64,000 nucleotides of DNA from JBBRNV01 sp038227435 (GTDB taxonomy: Bacteria > Patescibacteriota > Minisyncoccia > Phycocordibacterales > CALRBL01). Made by a program: the position numbers and the translations under genes. Shown piece after piece: positions 1 to 8,882 of the stretch; position 1 is the first letter of the stretch; each line of letters opens with the position of its first letter. The stretch is taken from NCBI GenBank assembly GCA_038227435.1, contig JBBRPW010000001.1, positions 57,197-121,196 on the forward strand. The letters run 5' to 3'. A model generated the notes under the pieces. The model was given only the letters and a program-made list of their open reading frames with translations, was not told the DNA's origin and did not search any database.

Positions 1-1430
1 AAGCTAAAGATTTGGGAATCGATGTAATTATCACTGATCATCATATGCCTGGGAGTATTTTTCCTGCTGCATATGCCATTGTTAATCCCAAAATAAGTAT
101 TCAAGAGCAACAGGTATCTCCAAAAAAAGCAAAAAATACAGAAGAATTAATTTATCCCTTCAATATGCTTTCAGGATCCGGTGTAATTTTTAAGTTTGTT
201 CAAGGATTAATGTTACTCCGTGATTTTAGTGATAAAGGTTTTAAACCTGGCCATGAAAAATGGTTACTTGATATGGTGGGTATTGCAACAATGTCTGACA
301 TGGTTCCTTTAATTGGAGAAAACCGAATTTTTGCTCACTTCGGTTTGAAAGTATTGCGTAAATCTCCTCGAATTGGTTTGCAAACACTTCTTTCAAAACA
401 GAAAATTGATCAACGCTACATTAACGAAGAAGATATTGGATTTAGTATTTCTCCTCGTATAAATGCTGCGTCAAGAATGGGAAAAGCCGATAAAGCCCTT
501 GAATTATTTTTGACCGATGATGAGTCGAAGGCATTAGAACTTTCAATTTATTTGCAGAAGTTAAACGATGAGCGTAAGGGATATGTTGCAGCTATTGTGA
601 AAGATTTGAAAAAGCACCTAGAGGATGACCTTCTAGCTTCCGATAATTCAGACATTCCAAAATGTATTATTGTAAAAGGAAATCCCGATTGGAGACCATC
701 ACTTTTAGGACTAGCAGCAAATAGTTTAATTGAGCAATATAAATGCCCAGTATTTTTATGGGGGCGTGGAGAAGGAGGGACTATTATTAAGGGTTCTTGT
801 AGAACTTATGTAACTGAAGGCATGAATGGGCATATGAGTTTGGTTAATTTGATGCATAAAGCTGAAGAAATTTATAGCACTGAGCAGATTAAGAAAATCA
901 AAAAAATAGATAAAGAAAAAATAGAAGAAATTAAAAAATTATTTCTTCATTGTGGAGGTCATGCAATGTCTGGGGGATTTGCTGTCGACCATGAACACAT
1001 TCATCTCCTTCCTGAATATTTAGAAAAAGCAGTTAAATTTTATGCAAAAGATTTTTTAAATGAAAAAAACAATATTTCGAATGTACTCAAAGCCGATCTT
1101 GAATTAACACTCGATGAAATCGATATGCGTCTTTATAATGAAATTTCGCAACTTGCACCATTTGGGGTAGGGAATCAAAAACCACTTTTACTCATTAGAA
1201 ATGTGATTCCACAAGAAGTTCGTCAATTTGGTAAAGCTAAGGAACACTTTGAAATGAGTGCTCGAAATGGAAAAGGTCGCACGATAAAAATGCTTTGTTT
1301 TTTTGCGAAACCTGAAGATTTTCATGTTGTACCCGATGTATTAAAACCTGTTTCAATTGTCGGGCACATTGAGCACTCTCGTTTTTTGGGAAAAAGTGAA
1401 ATTAGGCTTAGATTGGTCGAAGTCTTCTAA
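1..1430 (+). CDS. recJ: Single-stranded-DNA exonuclease RecJ, 5'-truncated by the window edge
   Basis: C-terminal part of RecJ, the 5'-3' single-strand DNA exonuclease of recombinational repair. The reading frame is open from base 3, so the gene starts upstream; an in-frame TTG at 12 is not a real start. The DHH motif (TDHH) lies about 15 residues into the visible part. It is followed by the DHHA1 region with PRINAASRMG, a KGSCRT stretch, the GGH motif (CGGHAMSGG), and a C-terminal OB-like segment ending in LRLVEVF. Codon use is AT-rich like its neighbours. RNase HI follows after 33 bases and may be co-transcribed. The family call is firm; only the N-terminal Mn-binding motifs cannot be seen. 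Confidence 0.93.
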   Translation, partial: AKDLGIDVIITDHHMPGSIFPAAYAIVNPKISIQEQQVSPKKAKNTEELIYPFNMLSGSGVIFKFVQGLMLLRDFSDKGFKPGHEKWLLDMVGIATMSDMVPLIGENRIFAHFGLKVLRKSPRIGLQTLLSKQKIDQRYINEEDIGFSISPRINAASRMGKADKALELFLTDDESKALELSIYLQKLNDERKGYVAAIVKDLKKHLEDDLLASDNSDIPKCIIVKGNPDWRPSLLGLAANSLIEQYKCPVFLWGRGEGGTIIKGSCRTYVTEGMNGHMSLVNLMHKAEEIYSTEQIKKIKKIDKEKIEEIKKLFLHCGGHAMSGGFAVDHEHIHLLPEYLEKAVKFYAKDFLNEKNNISNVLKADLELTLDEIDMRLYNEISQLAPFGVGNQKPLLLIRNVIPQEVRQFGKAKEHFEMSARNGKGRTIKMLCFFAKPEDFHVVPDVLKPVSIVGHIEHSRFLGKSEIRLRLVEVF

Positions 1431-1463
1431 ATTCGCTAGAATAAGCCTATAAACAATTATTAT

Positions 1464-2288
1464 ATGGCACACGTTATAATTTTTACGGATGGATCAGCTC
1501 GAGGAAATCCAGGAAACGGTGGATGGGGCGCTGTTTGCGTCTATCCAAAATCAAGTGGAGAATTGCGTGTAGATGAGCTCGGCGGGGCTTCAGCATATAC
1601 GACTAATAATCAAATGGAGCTCACCGCAGCAATTGAAGGCTTAAAAAACTTCAACAATTTTTATAATGATAACAAACTTAATACCACTAATGACGCCGAA
1701 TCAGTTTTTTACACAATTTATACAGATTCTGCCTATGTAATTAATGGAATTACAAAGTGGGTCTATGGTTGGCAGCAAAATGGCTGGATAACAAGCACAA
1801 AGCAAGAAGTTTCTAATCGCGATTTGTGGGAAGCACTGCTCGAGCAAATTTCAAATAAAGAAGTTGATTGGAAATATGTAGGAGGCCATATTGGAATTGC
1901 TGGAAACGAAAGATGCGATCAAATTGCCACAGAATTTGCCGACACAATTTTAAAAGGAGAGGCTGACTTAGCTCTTATTCAACTGTATAAAGGATCGTTG
2001 GTTGGTTATCCTATTAAAGTGTTAAATACAGAAACCGGAGAATTAATTTTGGATGAAGACGGAGGAAGTAAAAGCGGTGGGAGCGCTGAAAAGAAAGCTA
2101 AAGCAAAGGAACGATCAAAAATTGCTGCATATTCATATGTAAGTATGGTCAATGGAAAAATTGAGACTCATAAAACATGGGCAGAATGCGAAAAGAGGGT
2201 AAAAGGAGTAAAGGGGACACGTTTTAAGAAAGCGATTTCAAAAAATGATGAGGATGAAATAAAGAAAGACTTTAGTTCAAATAATTAA
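1464..2288 (+). CDS. rnhA: Ribonuclease HI with C-terminal viroplasmin-type hybrid-binding domain
   Basis: Cleaves the RNA strand of RNA-DNA hybrids (R-loops, primers). The RNase HI fold covers about residues 1-165, with the four acidic catalytic residues visible: D9 (FTDGS), E52 (QMELTAA), D88 (YTDSA) and D152 (ERCDQIA). A linker rich in Lys/Gly/Ser leads to a segment at about 222-262 (AYSYVSMVNGKIETHKTWAE, then VKGVKGTRFK). This resembles the caulimovirus viroplasmin / RNase H hybrid-binding domain, which is usually N-terminal in eukaryotic RNase H1 and Bacillus-type enzymes but is C-terminal here. The length of 274 aa exceeds the usual 150 aa for this reason. ATG at 1464 is preceded by an AT-rich stretch without a Shine-Dalgarno. 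Confidence 0.92.
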   Translation: MAHVIIFTDGSARGNPGNGGWGAVCVYPKSSGELRVDELGGASAYTTNNQMELTAAIEGLKNFNNFYNDNKLNTTNDAESVFYTIYTDSAYVINGITKWVYGWQQNGWITSTKQEVSNRDLWEALLEQISNKEVDWKYVGGHIGIAGNERCDQIATEFADTILKGEADLALIQLYKGSLVGYPIKVLNTETGELILDEDGGSKSGGSAEKKAKAKERSKIAAYSYVSMVNGKIETHKTWAECEKRVKGVKGTRFKKAISKNDEDEIKKDFSSNN

Positions 2289-2345
2289 TCAGTACTTTAT
2301 CTGTTCTTAAGTAAAATATAACCTTCCTTATTTCATAATCTCTAT

Positions 2346-3992
2346 ATGAGAAGTGAAATATTTGCGTATGTTAATTATAAGAGCACTCCTCTTGTCTCAT
2401 ATTATGTATTTATTTTTTGTATCAGTATTATTTTAGTTGAGTATGTAGCCTGGTTTTCTAAAAATATTTATGTAGTAAATGGTTTCTTAACCATATTATT
2501 AGCCTTTTTGATAGGTTTTAGGTTTTTATTAAAAGGAGGTAAAAAGTTTCTCATTAAATTTGTATTGAACATTGGTATCGTAACTATACTAGTTAGCGTA
2601 GTTGGCCTCAGTAGAACTTCTATTGTTCTTAAACAAGCTTCACCCGAATTATTCAGTAATCAAGTTGGAATTATTAAGTCGCATGGCGGTGTAATTCAAA
2701 GTGAAATTGAAAGAAGGAAGAACAAACAACGTTTTGTAGTCGAATTACACGAAAAGAATAGTTCCACTAAAGCATTAGTAACCACTTCTCCTTATCCCGA
2801 ATTTCAATATGGAGACAATGTTCAAGTAAATGGAGCATTGCTCGTTCCACACGATTTTAAAACCGAAACAGGAAACTTATTTGATTACGATACATACCTT
2901 GCTAAAGACCAAATATTTTTTCTGATTAAAAATGGAAAAGTAGAAAAAGCTACGTTTCAACAAAATATGAGTTTTTTCGAAAAAATAAATTCAAAACTAT
3001 ATAAACTAAAAAACTACCTCGTTAATTTAATTGATCACTCGTTACCTAGTCCTCAAAGTTCACTTTTAGCCGGCCTTTTAATAGCAGGGAAGAAAGCAAT
3101 TCCTGAAAACATTATGAATGAGTTCAAAATAGCTGGAGTTGTTCATGTTGTTGTGTTGTCTGGCTATAATTTAACAATTGTTGCTGTGGCTGTGATGGCA
3201 ATTCTTAAAAAAATTCCCCGAACTTTTCGTTTGGTTATTGGAGCCATATTAATTATTTTATTTTCACTGATGGTGGGTGAAACAGCTACGGTTGTTCGTT
3301 CTGTAATTATGGCAATAATCGCTTTATTTGCCGAAGGTATATACGAAAATTATAAGGCAATTCGTGCATTAGTTTTTACAGCTTTTGCCATGCTTTTTTA
3401 TAATCCATTATATTTATTACATGATCCATCGTTTCAACTTAGCTTTCTTGCCACCTTTGGGCTCATGCTTGTATCGCCAATTTTAAACACTTTTTTAAGT
3501 AAATATGCTGCGTGGTTTCCAACTGCATTTGGCATAAAAGAGCTATTTATAGGCACGGTTTCTACCCAAGTATTCGTTACTCCATTTCTCATATATGGAA
3601 GCGGACTCATTTCATTAGTGGCATTGCCCGTAAATATATTAATTTTATCTATTGTCCCAACTGTAATGCTTATAGGTGCAATCTACATGTGCATGTATTG
3701 GGTCAGTCATATATTACATTCGGGATTTATTTTGCTCATATTAAATAACGTCTCACTATTTATATCTTTCATCACATATCTCTTACTCAGTTATCAATTG
3801 TTCATCGTTCACTTCTTTGTTTCACTGCCAAATGCAGCAATATACATAAAACACGTTCCTGTTTGGAACGTGCTCATGGTTTATTTCATTGAATTGTCAG
3901 TTATTTTTTTCTATTTCAAAAAAGAATTGTTTAAATCACTCTTTAGGCTAGGTTTCCAGATTGAAAACGTTTCTCTGACACCTCCCAGTTAA
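2346..3992 (+). CDS. comEC: ComEC/Rec2 family DNA-uptake channel protein
   Basis: Polytopic inner-membrane protein that passes single-stranded DNA into the cytoplasm in natural transformation. An N-terminal pair of membrane helices precedes a soluble OB-like region (about 100-200). The competence domain has the hallmark HVVVLSGYNLTIVA from about residue 265 and GETATVVRSVIMA, then many hydrophobic helices. At 548 aa it stops after the membrane domain: the C-terminal metallo-beta-lactamase domain of long ComEC proteins is missing. A degenerate copy of such a domain is encoded separately at 4604-5563. The 3' end overlaps the convergent superoxide dismutase gene by 50 bases. Confidence 0.9.
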   Translation: MRSEIFAYVNYKSTPLVSYYVFIFCISIILVEYVAWFSKNIYVVNGFLTILLAFLIGFRFLLKGGKKFLIKFVLNIGIVTILVSVVGLSRTSIVLKQASPELFSNQVGIIKSHGGVIQSEIERRKNKQRFVVELHEKNSSTKALVTTSPYPEFQYGDNVQVNGALLVPHDFKTETGNLFDYDTYLAKDQIFFLIKNGKVEKATFQQNMSFFEKINSKLYKLKNYLVNLIDHSLPSPQSSLLAGLLIAGKKAIPENIMNEFKIAGVVHVVVLSGYNLTIVAVAVMAILKKIPRTFRLVIGAILIILFSLMVGETATVVRSVIMAIIALFAEGIYENYKAIRALVFTAFAMLFYNPLYLLHDPSFQLSFLATFGLMLVSPILNTFLSKYAAWFPTAFGIKELFIGTVSTQVFVTPFLIYGSGLISLVALPVNILILSIVPTVMLIGAIYMCMYWVSHILHSGFILLILNNVSLFISFITYLLLSYQLFIVHFFVSLPNAAIYIKHVPVWNVLMVYFIELSVIFFYFKKELFKSLFRLGFQIENVSLTPPS

Positions 3993-4554
3993 GATTTTCA
4001 AAAAAAGCTTCAACATATTTCTTTTTTTCTGAAGGAACGAAGTCGAGCATGTATGAATGTTCCCACATATCAATTCCTAAAACAAAAGTTAGTCCATTTA
4101 ATTGTCCTTCGTGCTGTTCTCCAATCCAATTATTTACAAGTTTTTTCTGAATAGGATCATAACAAAGCACAGCCCATCCAATTCCTCTCGTCATTGCAAT
4201 TGCTTTAAACCGAGTAAACCAAGCATCAAATGATCCCCACTCTGCCACAATTGCTGCATGCAGTGAATGTGCTTCTGTAAGCATATTCGCTCCACCTTCT
4301 AAGTTCTCAAAGTAATATTCATGATTTCGCATTCCATCGAATTCAAATCCAAATCGTCTTTGTAGTTCTCCAAGTACATACATATTTTTTTCTGCACTTT
4401 CAGCGTCAGCAGATAATTCCTTAATCTTTTCAAGAATTAAGTTTGTATGTTTTACGTATCCTCCATACAGTTTTGTATGTTCATCTATTGTCTTAGTGCT
4501 AATTCCTTTTAATTCTAGAATATTAAATTTTTTTTGTTCGTATGGTGTTGTCAT
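3943..4554 (-). CDS. sodA: Fe/Mn-type superoxide dismutase
   Basis: Dismutates superoxide to oxygen and hydrogen peroxide in the cytoplasm. The four metal ligands are in place: H26 (IDEHTKLYGGYV), H78 (MRNHEYYFENL), and D162 with H166 in GIDMWEHSYMLDF. The GIGWAVL strand and the EQHEG segment match the family; 203 aa is the usual length. Metal preference (Fe, Mn or cambialistic) cannot be settled by reading, so the symbol is a family label. ATG at 4554 faces the plus-strand gene at 4604 across a 49-base divergent spacer. The 3' end runs 50 bases into comEC in the opposite orientation. Confidence 0.94.
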   Translation of the reverse strand: MTTPYEQKKFNILELKGISTKTIDEHTKLYGGYVKHTNLILEKIKELSADAESAEKNMYVLGELQRRFGFEFDGMRNHEYYFENLEGGANMLTEAHSLHAAIVAEWGSFDAWFTRFKAIAMTRGIGWAVLCYDPIQKKLVNNWIGEQHEGQLNGLTFVLGIDMWEHSYMLDFVPSEKKKYVEAFFENLNWEVSEKRFQSGNLA

Positions 4555-4603
4555 ATACGTAGTATGCGCTATATATAAAAACTTTCAATTATTCGTTTTA
4601 TTT

Positions 4604-5563
4604 ATGTTTAAAATTCCCAATAAAAGCATAATCTTAGGCTTATTTTTAATACTGGTGTTAGTTCTGATGCTTTTTTACTATATACATTTCAAAAAACACG
4701 AATGTGATAATCCATGCATCACTATGTTCAACAATAAAAATGTACCAGTTCTCATTGAATGGAAAGGATACACCTTACTCATTGGGGCGGGGGATGTAAA
4801 TAGCACCCTAATTAATCAAATCGGAAAGGTACTTCCTTTCTTTACTTCATCATTAAACACTTTAATAACAGTAGATAATTCAACAAGTTCGAATATTGCC
4901 ACTATTGATTTTTTAAAAAAATATAATGTTGAAAAATTATTTGATTTAAATAAAAGTTTTATGAATTCAACAAGTTCAATTTTTTCAACGTCTACTGGCG
5001 GAATTAATTTAATAATTAGTAAGGAACTTTATGTAAGTAAATCAAAAAAAGTAGAACCTAAATTTGTATATCGAATTGAATTAGTAAATTCAGAAGATGA
5101 CTCGAATAAAAAAGAGAATTTAATTTTTAAGTTCGATGTAAACACCACAGTAGCTCAAAAAAAAGTTGGTTTCGGCAAAGCTGATTTTGTTTTTCTTAAA
5201 AATGTACCAGTTGGAAAGAAACAAGAGCATCACATTACTGATTTTTTCAAAAATACTCGAGCTGAATATTTTGTTTCAATGTCGGGTGAATCAAAAATGC
5301 AAAGTAAAAATAATACAATATTTGAAATTGCCAATTTTAGAACAAGTTCTACTCCAGAAAGTTCTAATCTGGGAAATAGTAAAATTTTATTTCCTCTTCT
5401 TATTCATCTCAATATGGAAAAACAGAATGAAAATAAAAATGTAAATGATGGCTCAATATTTTGCCGCCTTAATTATAATGAAAAAACAAACCACCGAATG
5501 GAGTGCGGTGGTAAGAGGGAATCGTTCTTTGGTTATTTACTAATCAAGTTTGGGATTAAATAA
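4604..5563 (+). CDS. Membrane-anchored degenerate ComEC-type metallo-beta-lactamase domain protein
   Basis: A 319-aa protein with one N-terminal membrane helix (about residues 8-27). The rest aligns by eye with the metallo-beta-lactamase domain at the end of long ComEC proteins: VPVLIEWKGYTLLIGAGDVN resembles the strand ending LLIDxG, IGKVLPFF matches the usual LGKxLPFF, and KKYNVEKLF matches the end of that unit. The metal-binding HxHxDH is replaced by VDNSTSSN after TLIT. The later GHHGS-like motif is replaced by VGFGKAD, so it should not bind metal or hydrolyse. ATG at 4604 is chosen over the longer frame from 4496, which would run back into sodA. Its last codons overlap the 3' end of rpmB by 8 bases and contain the rpmB terminator. 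A role with the shortened ComEC is an inference. Confidence 0.65.
   Translation: MFKIPNKSIILGLFLILVLVLMLFYYIHFKKHECDNPCITMFNNKNVPVLIEWKGYTLLIGAGDVNSTLINQIGKVLPFFTSSLNTLITVDNSTSSNIATIDFLKKYNVEKLFDLNKSFMNSTSSIFSTSTGGINLIISKELYVSKSKKVEPKFVYRIELVNSEDDSNKKENLIFKFDVNTTVAQKKVGFGKADFVFLKNVPVGKKQEHHITDFFKNTRAEYFVSMSGESKMQSKNNTIFEIANFRTSSTPESSNLGNSKILFPLLIHLNMEKQNENKNVNDGSIFCRLNYNEKTNHRMECGGKRESFFGYLLIKFGIK
5481..5511 (-). terminator. Intrinsic terminator of rpmB, inside the convergent CDS
   Basis: Read on the minus strand, ACCACCG and CGGTGGT form a perfect 7-bp stem around a 9-base loop, followed by TTGTTTTTT. It lies 45-75 bases past the rpmB stop. It is embedded in the 3' coding part of the metallo-beta-lactamase-like gene on the other strand. 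Confidence 0.8.
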
Positions 5564-5798
5564 CCCCTGCGTCTTTAAGTGCTCGGTACGCACCTTTTTT
5601 GTGAATTGTTTTGATTGCATTAGTTGAAAGAGTCATAGGAACAGTAATTCCTAATTCAGCAATAAAAATCCGCTTCTTTTGTAAGTTAGCGTATCTTCGT
5701 CGTGCGCCTGTAGGGTTGAATTGAGTAGCACGAGTTCGGTTTGAGTAACCTCCTCCATTGATACTGCTTTTTCCTGAAATTGGACAAACTTTAGCCAT
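5556..5798 (-). CDS. rpmB: Large-subunit ribosomal protein bL28
   Basis: Basic 80-aa 50S protein. The start MAKVCPISGKS, the NRTRATQFNPTGARRRYANLQKKR core and TLSTNAIKTIHKKG match bL28. Cysteine 5 is present but the second CxxC pair of zinc-binding bL28 is not, so this looks like a zinc-independent form. It is a single-gene unit facing the orphan gene at 5967 across a divergent spacer, with its own intrinsic terminator. The ATG is preceded by AAATATTT with no Shine-Dalgarno. Confidence 0.95.
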   Translation of the reverse strand: MAKVCPISGKSSINGGGYSNRTRATQFNPTGARRRYANLQKKRIFIAELGITVPMTLSTNAIKTIHKKGAYRALKDAGVI

Positions 5799-5966
5799 AA
5801 AAATATTTATAAATGTTTAGTCCTACGATAGTACCAGCTCTTTAGGCCTAAGGCAAGTGGTTTAATAGCTATAAATTTAAACATTTAAACAATAAAATTC
5901 CTTGCAATATTGCCTCAATATAGTAATTTGAGTCCGGAAAGACACATCAACCCCAACTCTCATTTC

Positions 5967-6347
5967 ATGGCAAGTAAAACCGATCCTTTAACGTCACTCA
6001 TTGAAACCATATTTCACCAAGACGGCTACACCCTTTATCAACTAGGAGAGGGTATGTATGTCGTGGCAAAGCTGCCACTTCGTATTCGAGATACGTACCG
6101 TCCGGAGCCCACAACGATTCATATCACTTGGAACCCTCTTCTTTGGAAATATGGAAATAACAATCCTGAAAATTGTTATCTCCGAACTGCGGTGACCTAT
6201 ATAAGACCAGATCACCTCGAGCAAGATGATACTCTCATTAATTTCCTTCGGAGAACTTTTACCCCACTTAAGCCCGGACTAGAGTTTTTTACGGCTCAAC
6301 CGGAGTTAACAATAACCTCCGTTGTTGCGCCGAATTCTCTTGGGTAA
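5967..6347 (+). CDS. Orphan hypothetical protein in a single-gene unit
   Basis: A 126-aa soluble protein (MASKTDPLTSLIETIFHQDG...) that I do not recognise. The frame can be opened from TTG at 5910, but ATG at 5967 is preferred because a promoter-like TATAGT lies just upstream (about 5918). The sequence before it, GGAAAGACACATCAACCCC, resembles the leader of the orphan at 14925. Base composition is clearly less AT-rich than the neighbours, and arginine codons are mixed. A strong terminator follows. No signal peptide or membrane segment is seen. The coding call rests on an open frame neatly bounded by promoter and terminator. Confidence 0.55.
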   Translation: MASKTDPLTSLIETIFHQDGYTLYQLGEGMYVVAKLPLRIRDTYRPEPTTIHITWNPLLWKYGNNNPENCYLRTAVTYIRPDHLEQDDTLINFLRRTFTPLKPGLEFFTAQPELTITSVVAPNSLG

Positions 6348-6373
6348 ACATAGATAAAAAACCACAAACCACT

Positions 6374-6408
6374 GACCCCAACGATAACTTCAAGGGGTCT
6401 GTTTTATT
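6374..6408 (+). terminator. Intrinsic terminator of the orphan at 5967-6347
   Basis: GACCCC and GGGGTC pair around a 14-base loop, followed by TGTTTTATT. The T-rich end overlaps the last codons of the minus-strand gene that ends at 6404. Confidence 0.75.
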
Positions 6409-6904
6409 GTAATTGTTGTAATTGAAGTTTCTCTTCAATTTGCTTCAAAAGGGCTTGTTCAACTTCCGGATTAACGTCTTGAGCAGCAATGTACTGTGTC
6501 ACTAGTTCAGGATTGTCACGCAAGCATCTGTAAATGTCTTCTTTATGAGCCTGGTGCCAAACTTTAAATTCCTCCATTTTCTCTTGAGGGATATGGGCCA
6601 AGGTGTGTTCAAGTGCATGAAGTCTATCGAGCTTGTCTTCAATTATATCGAGAATTATATCAGGGTTGGCATTGTACAAATCTTCAAAATGTTCATCTGT
6701 ATTTGTAAGTGCTCGAAGTATGATTCGAAATTCAGTCGAATTAAAATCAACCCAGTCCATTGTAATTTCATCTTTGTTTGCATTAGTATCCGAACTGAGA
6801 CGGCGCTGCATTAATTTTATCTGTATTTGATTCACAAATCTCGCGCTCATTTCAACAGACGCTTTCTTCACACTGTTTTCTATTGGAGGGGTGTCTATAC
6901 TCAT
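6404..6904 (-). CDS. Hypothetical soluble protein, acidic helical
   Basis: A 166-aa protein that I cannot assign. It looks mostly alpha-helical, with DIILDIIEDKLDRLHALEHTLAHIPQEKMEEFKVWHQAHKEDIY and a Gln/Leu-rich C-terminus (LLKQIEEKLQLQQLQ). There is no membrane segment or signal peptide. ATG at 6904 lies 112 bases from the divergent site-2 protease start. Codon use (mixed CGA, CGT, AGA) is intermediate between the core genes and the orphans. Confidence 0.6.
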   Translation of the reverse strand: MSIDTPPIENSVKKASVEMSARFVNQIQIKLMQRRLSSDTNANKDEITMDWVDFNSTEFRIILRALTNTDEHFEDLYNANPDIILDIIEDKLDRLHALEHTLAHIPQEKMEEFKVWHQAHKEDIYRCLRDNPELVTQYIAAQDVNPEVEQALLKQIEEKLQLQQLQ

Positions 6905-7016
6905 ATAATTTTTATATATAGAATAAGTATAATCAATTTACTATTTGCCGCTACCAGTCTGTTATATTATTTTTTAGCATTATTGACTTTTATTTATACT
7001 GAGACAACATGTAGAT

Positions 7017-7670
7017 ATGATTATTTTTGGAATTATTGTATTGCTGATGTCGGTTGTGATTCATGAAGTTTCTCACGGCCTAGCCGCAAGAGCTTTGGGG
7101 GATAAGACTGCAGAATATGAGGGACGTTTAACATTAAATCCTTTAAAACATCTTGATCCTTTCGGTTCTATTATTCTTCCTCTCATTCTATTTCTAACAC
7201 ATGCAGGCTTTATTATTGGATGGGCAAAGCCAGTTCCATATAATCCGTATAACTTTGATATTAAATGGCGAAAGTGGGGTGACGCATTTGTGGCAATAGC
7301 GGGGCCACTCTCAAATATTTTACTTGCTCTTATTTTTGGATTGCTATTACGTTTTAGTCCAATGCTCATTGGTTTATTTGGATATGATTTAATTAATACA
7401 GAGGCAACAGTTCGAATACTTCAAACAATCATTCCACTTTTTCAAACAATTGTAATTACAAACTTAAGTTTAGCTATTTTCAACTTGGTTCCAATTCCGC
7501 CACTCGATGGATCAAAAATTGTTTCTGCTCTTATCCCTTATCAATATAGAAATATCACCTATAAAATAGAGCGATACGCACTCCCACTGGCTGTTGTTGG
7601 AATGTTTATAATTTGGCCATTTCTTTCACCGGTGGTTTTTCGTTTGTATGATTTGATTGTCGGAATTTAA
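7017..7670 (+). CDS. Site-2-protease family zinc metalloprotease (M50)
   Basis: Integral-membrane metalloprotease of 217 aa that cuts substrates within the membrane. The zinc motif HEVSH is at H16-E17-H20 in the first helix. The third ligand is D164 in NLVPIPPLDGSK, the classic NPxPPLDG signature. There is no PDZ domain, which separates it from RseP and fits the short rhomboid-sized M50 family common in small genomes. It is followed after 29 bases by the CapA-like gene. The substrate is unknown. Confidence 0.9.
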   Translation: MIIFGIIVLLMSVVIHEVSHGLAARALGDKTAEYEGRLTLNPLKHLDPFGSIILPLILFLTHAGFIIGWAKPVPYNPYNFDIKWRKWGDAFVAIAGPLSNILLALIFGLLLRFSPMLIGLFGYDLINTEATVRILQTIIPLFQTIVITNLSLAIFNLVPIPPLDGSKIVSALIPYQYRNITYKIERYALPLAVVGMFIIWPFLSPVVFRLYDLIVGI

Positions 7671-7699
7671 TTCTTGTAGATGTTTGAGACTTTATCACT

Positions 7700-8788
7700 A
7701 TGAAAAAACACTTCGTTATCTTATCTTTTTTCTTGGTATGTTTAACAATCTTGCTTTCAGCGATATTAATTATCGTTACAAAAGAAAATCAAAAATCAGC
7801 TGAGTCAGAAAACAAGTATACGAATAAAGTGATTGAATATGAATATATAAATGCACAACCAGTTATTCAGCAGAAAATAGTCAGTTCAAGTTCGCTTCTG
7901 TTTGTCGGGGATGTAATGCTCGACAGAGGATCTGCTATCCATGCGAAAAAATATGGAAAAGATTCACTCGTTAAAAAATTAGACAATTTATTATTTGAAA
8001 GTGACGTGGTCGTAGCAAATCTAGAGGGTACTGTGACAAATAATCCCTCTGTGTCACTACAAGATAATTCAATTTTACATTTTACGTTCGATCCATCATT
8101 TGTTCCGTTTTTAAAATCGAATAATATTTCTGTTGTTAGTTTGAGTAATAATCATGCACTCGATTTTGGAAATGATGGATATGTTGAAACTAAAAAGTAT
8201 TTAACAGATTCAGATATTAAATCATTTGGCTCGCCATTAAATAACATCAACCTGTCTACTTCAATAGAATTAAAAAATCAAAAAGTTTGTTTCGTTGGTT
8301 ATCATGAATTATATAATTCAGACGACACTAAAGTAGTTAATGAAATTAAAACAATTAAAATTGAATGTAATAAAGTAATTGTGACTATGCATGGGGGAGT
8401 AGAATATACTCACAAGCCAACTGATTCTCAAATGTTTCATGCTCATAATTTTATTGATGCCGGAGCTGATGTGGTGATAGGAACTCATCCACATGTTGTA
8501 CAGCCTGTGGAAATCTACAAAAACAAAGCTATTTTTTACTCGCTCGGAAATTTTATATTCGATCAAGATTTTTCATTCGATACGACGCATGGGTTAACTG
8601 TACAAGTTGTATTTGAGGGAAATAAAACAACATTTAATTTAGTTCCAATCGATATTATTCGAGCACAAGCAGGTATATCAAATAAAGGGGATGGCGAAAA
8701 AACCTTACAAGTACTTATAAATGGAAACCTTCCTCCAGAAATTGTCTCACAGATCATGTCTGATCAAGCCTTTAGTCTTAGTTTTTAA
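7700..8788 (+). CDS. CapA family poly-gamma-glutamate-synthesis-type phosphoesterase, membrane-anchored
   Basis: A 362-aa protein with an N-terminal membrane helix (about 6-27) and an extracytoplasmic calcineurin-like domain of the PGA_cap/CapA family. Visible motifs are LLFVGDVMLDRG, VVANLEGTVTN, VSLSNNHALDFG, TMHGGVEYTHKP, GADVVIGTHPHVVQ and IFYSLGNFIFDQ, which carry the expected Asp/Asn/His metal ligands. CapA proteins take part in capsule or poly-gamma-glutamate export, but many members have unknown substrates. No capB or capC is adjacent. It may be transcribed with the upstream protease. Confidence 0.88.
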   Translation: MKKHFVILSFFLVCLTILLSAILIIVTKENQKSAESENKYTNKVIEYEYINAQPVIQQKIVSSSSLLFVGDVMLDRGSAIHAKKYGKDSLVKKLDNLLFESDVVVANLEGTVTNNPSVSLQDNSILHFTFDPSFVPFLKSNNISVVSLSNNHALDFGNDGYVETKKYLTDSDIKSFGSPLNNINLSTSIELKNQKVCFVGYHELYNSDDTKVVNEIKTIKIECNKVIVTMHGGVEYTHKPTDSQMFHAHNFIDAGADVVIGTHPHVVQPVEIYKNKAIFYSLGNFIFDQDFSFDTTHGLTVQVVFEGNKTTFNLVPIDIIRAQAGISNKGDGEKTLQVLINGNLPPEIVSQIMSDQAFSLSF

Positions 8789-8882
8789 CCTTTCCTTTTG
8801 CAGTATATCTGCTAAGTTAGTGGCAGACATTCAATCTCTTTTAAGGGGTTGGATTAAACTTGAAACTTGAAAACTCATACGT

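Noticed and set aside
4496..4603. Longer N-terminus for the MBL-like protein
   Set aside because: It would overlap sodA on the other strand and add a second hydrophobic run of low quality. ATG at 4604 gives a clean single anchor.
3992..4604. Frameshifted single comEC gene spanning 2346-5563
   Set aside because: A complete superoxide dismutase gene on the other strand separates the two parts, and the second has its own start and membrane anchor.
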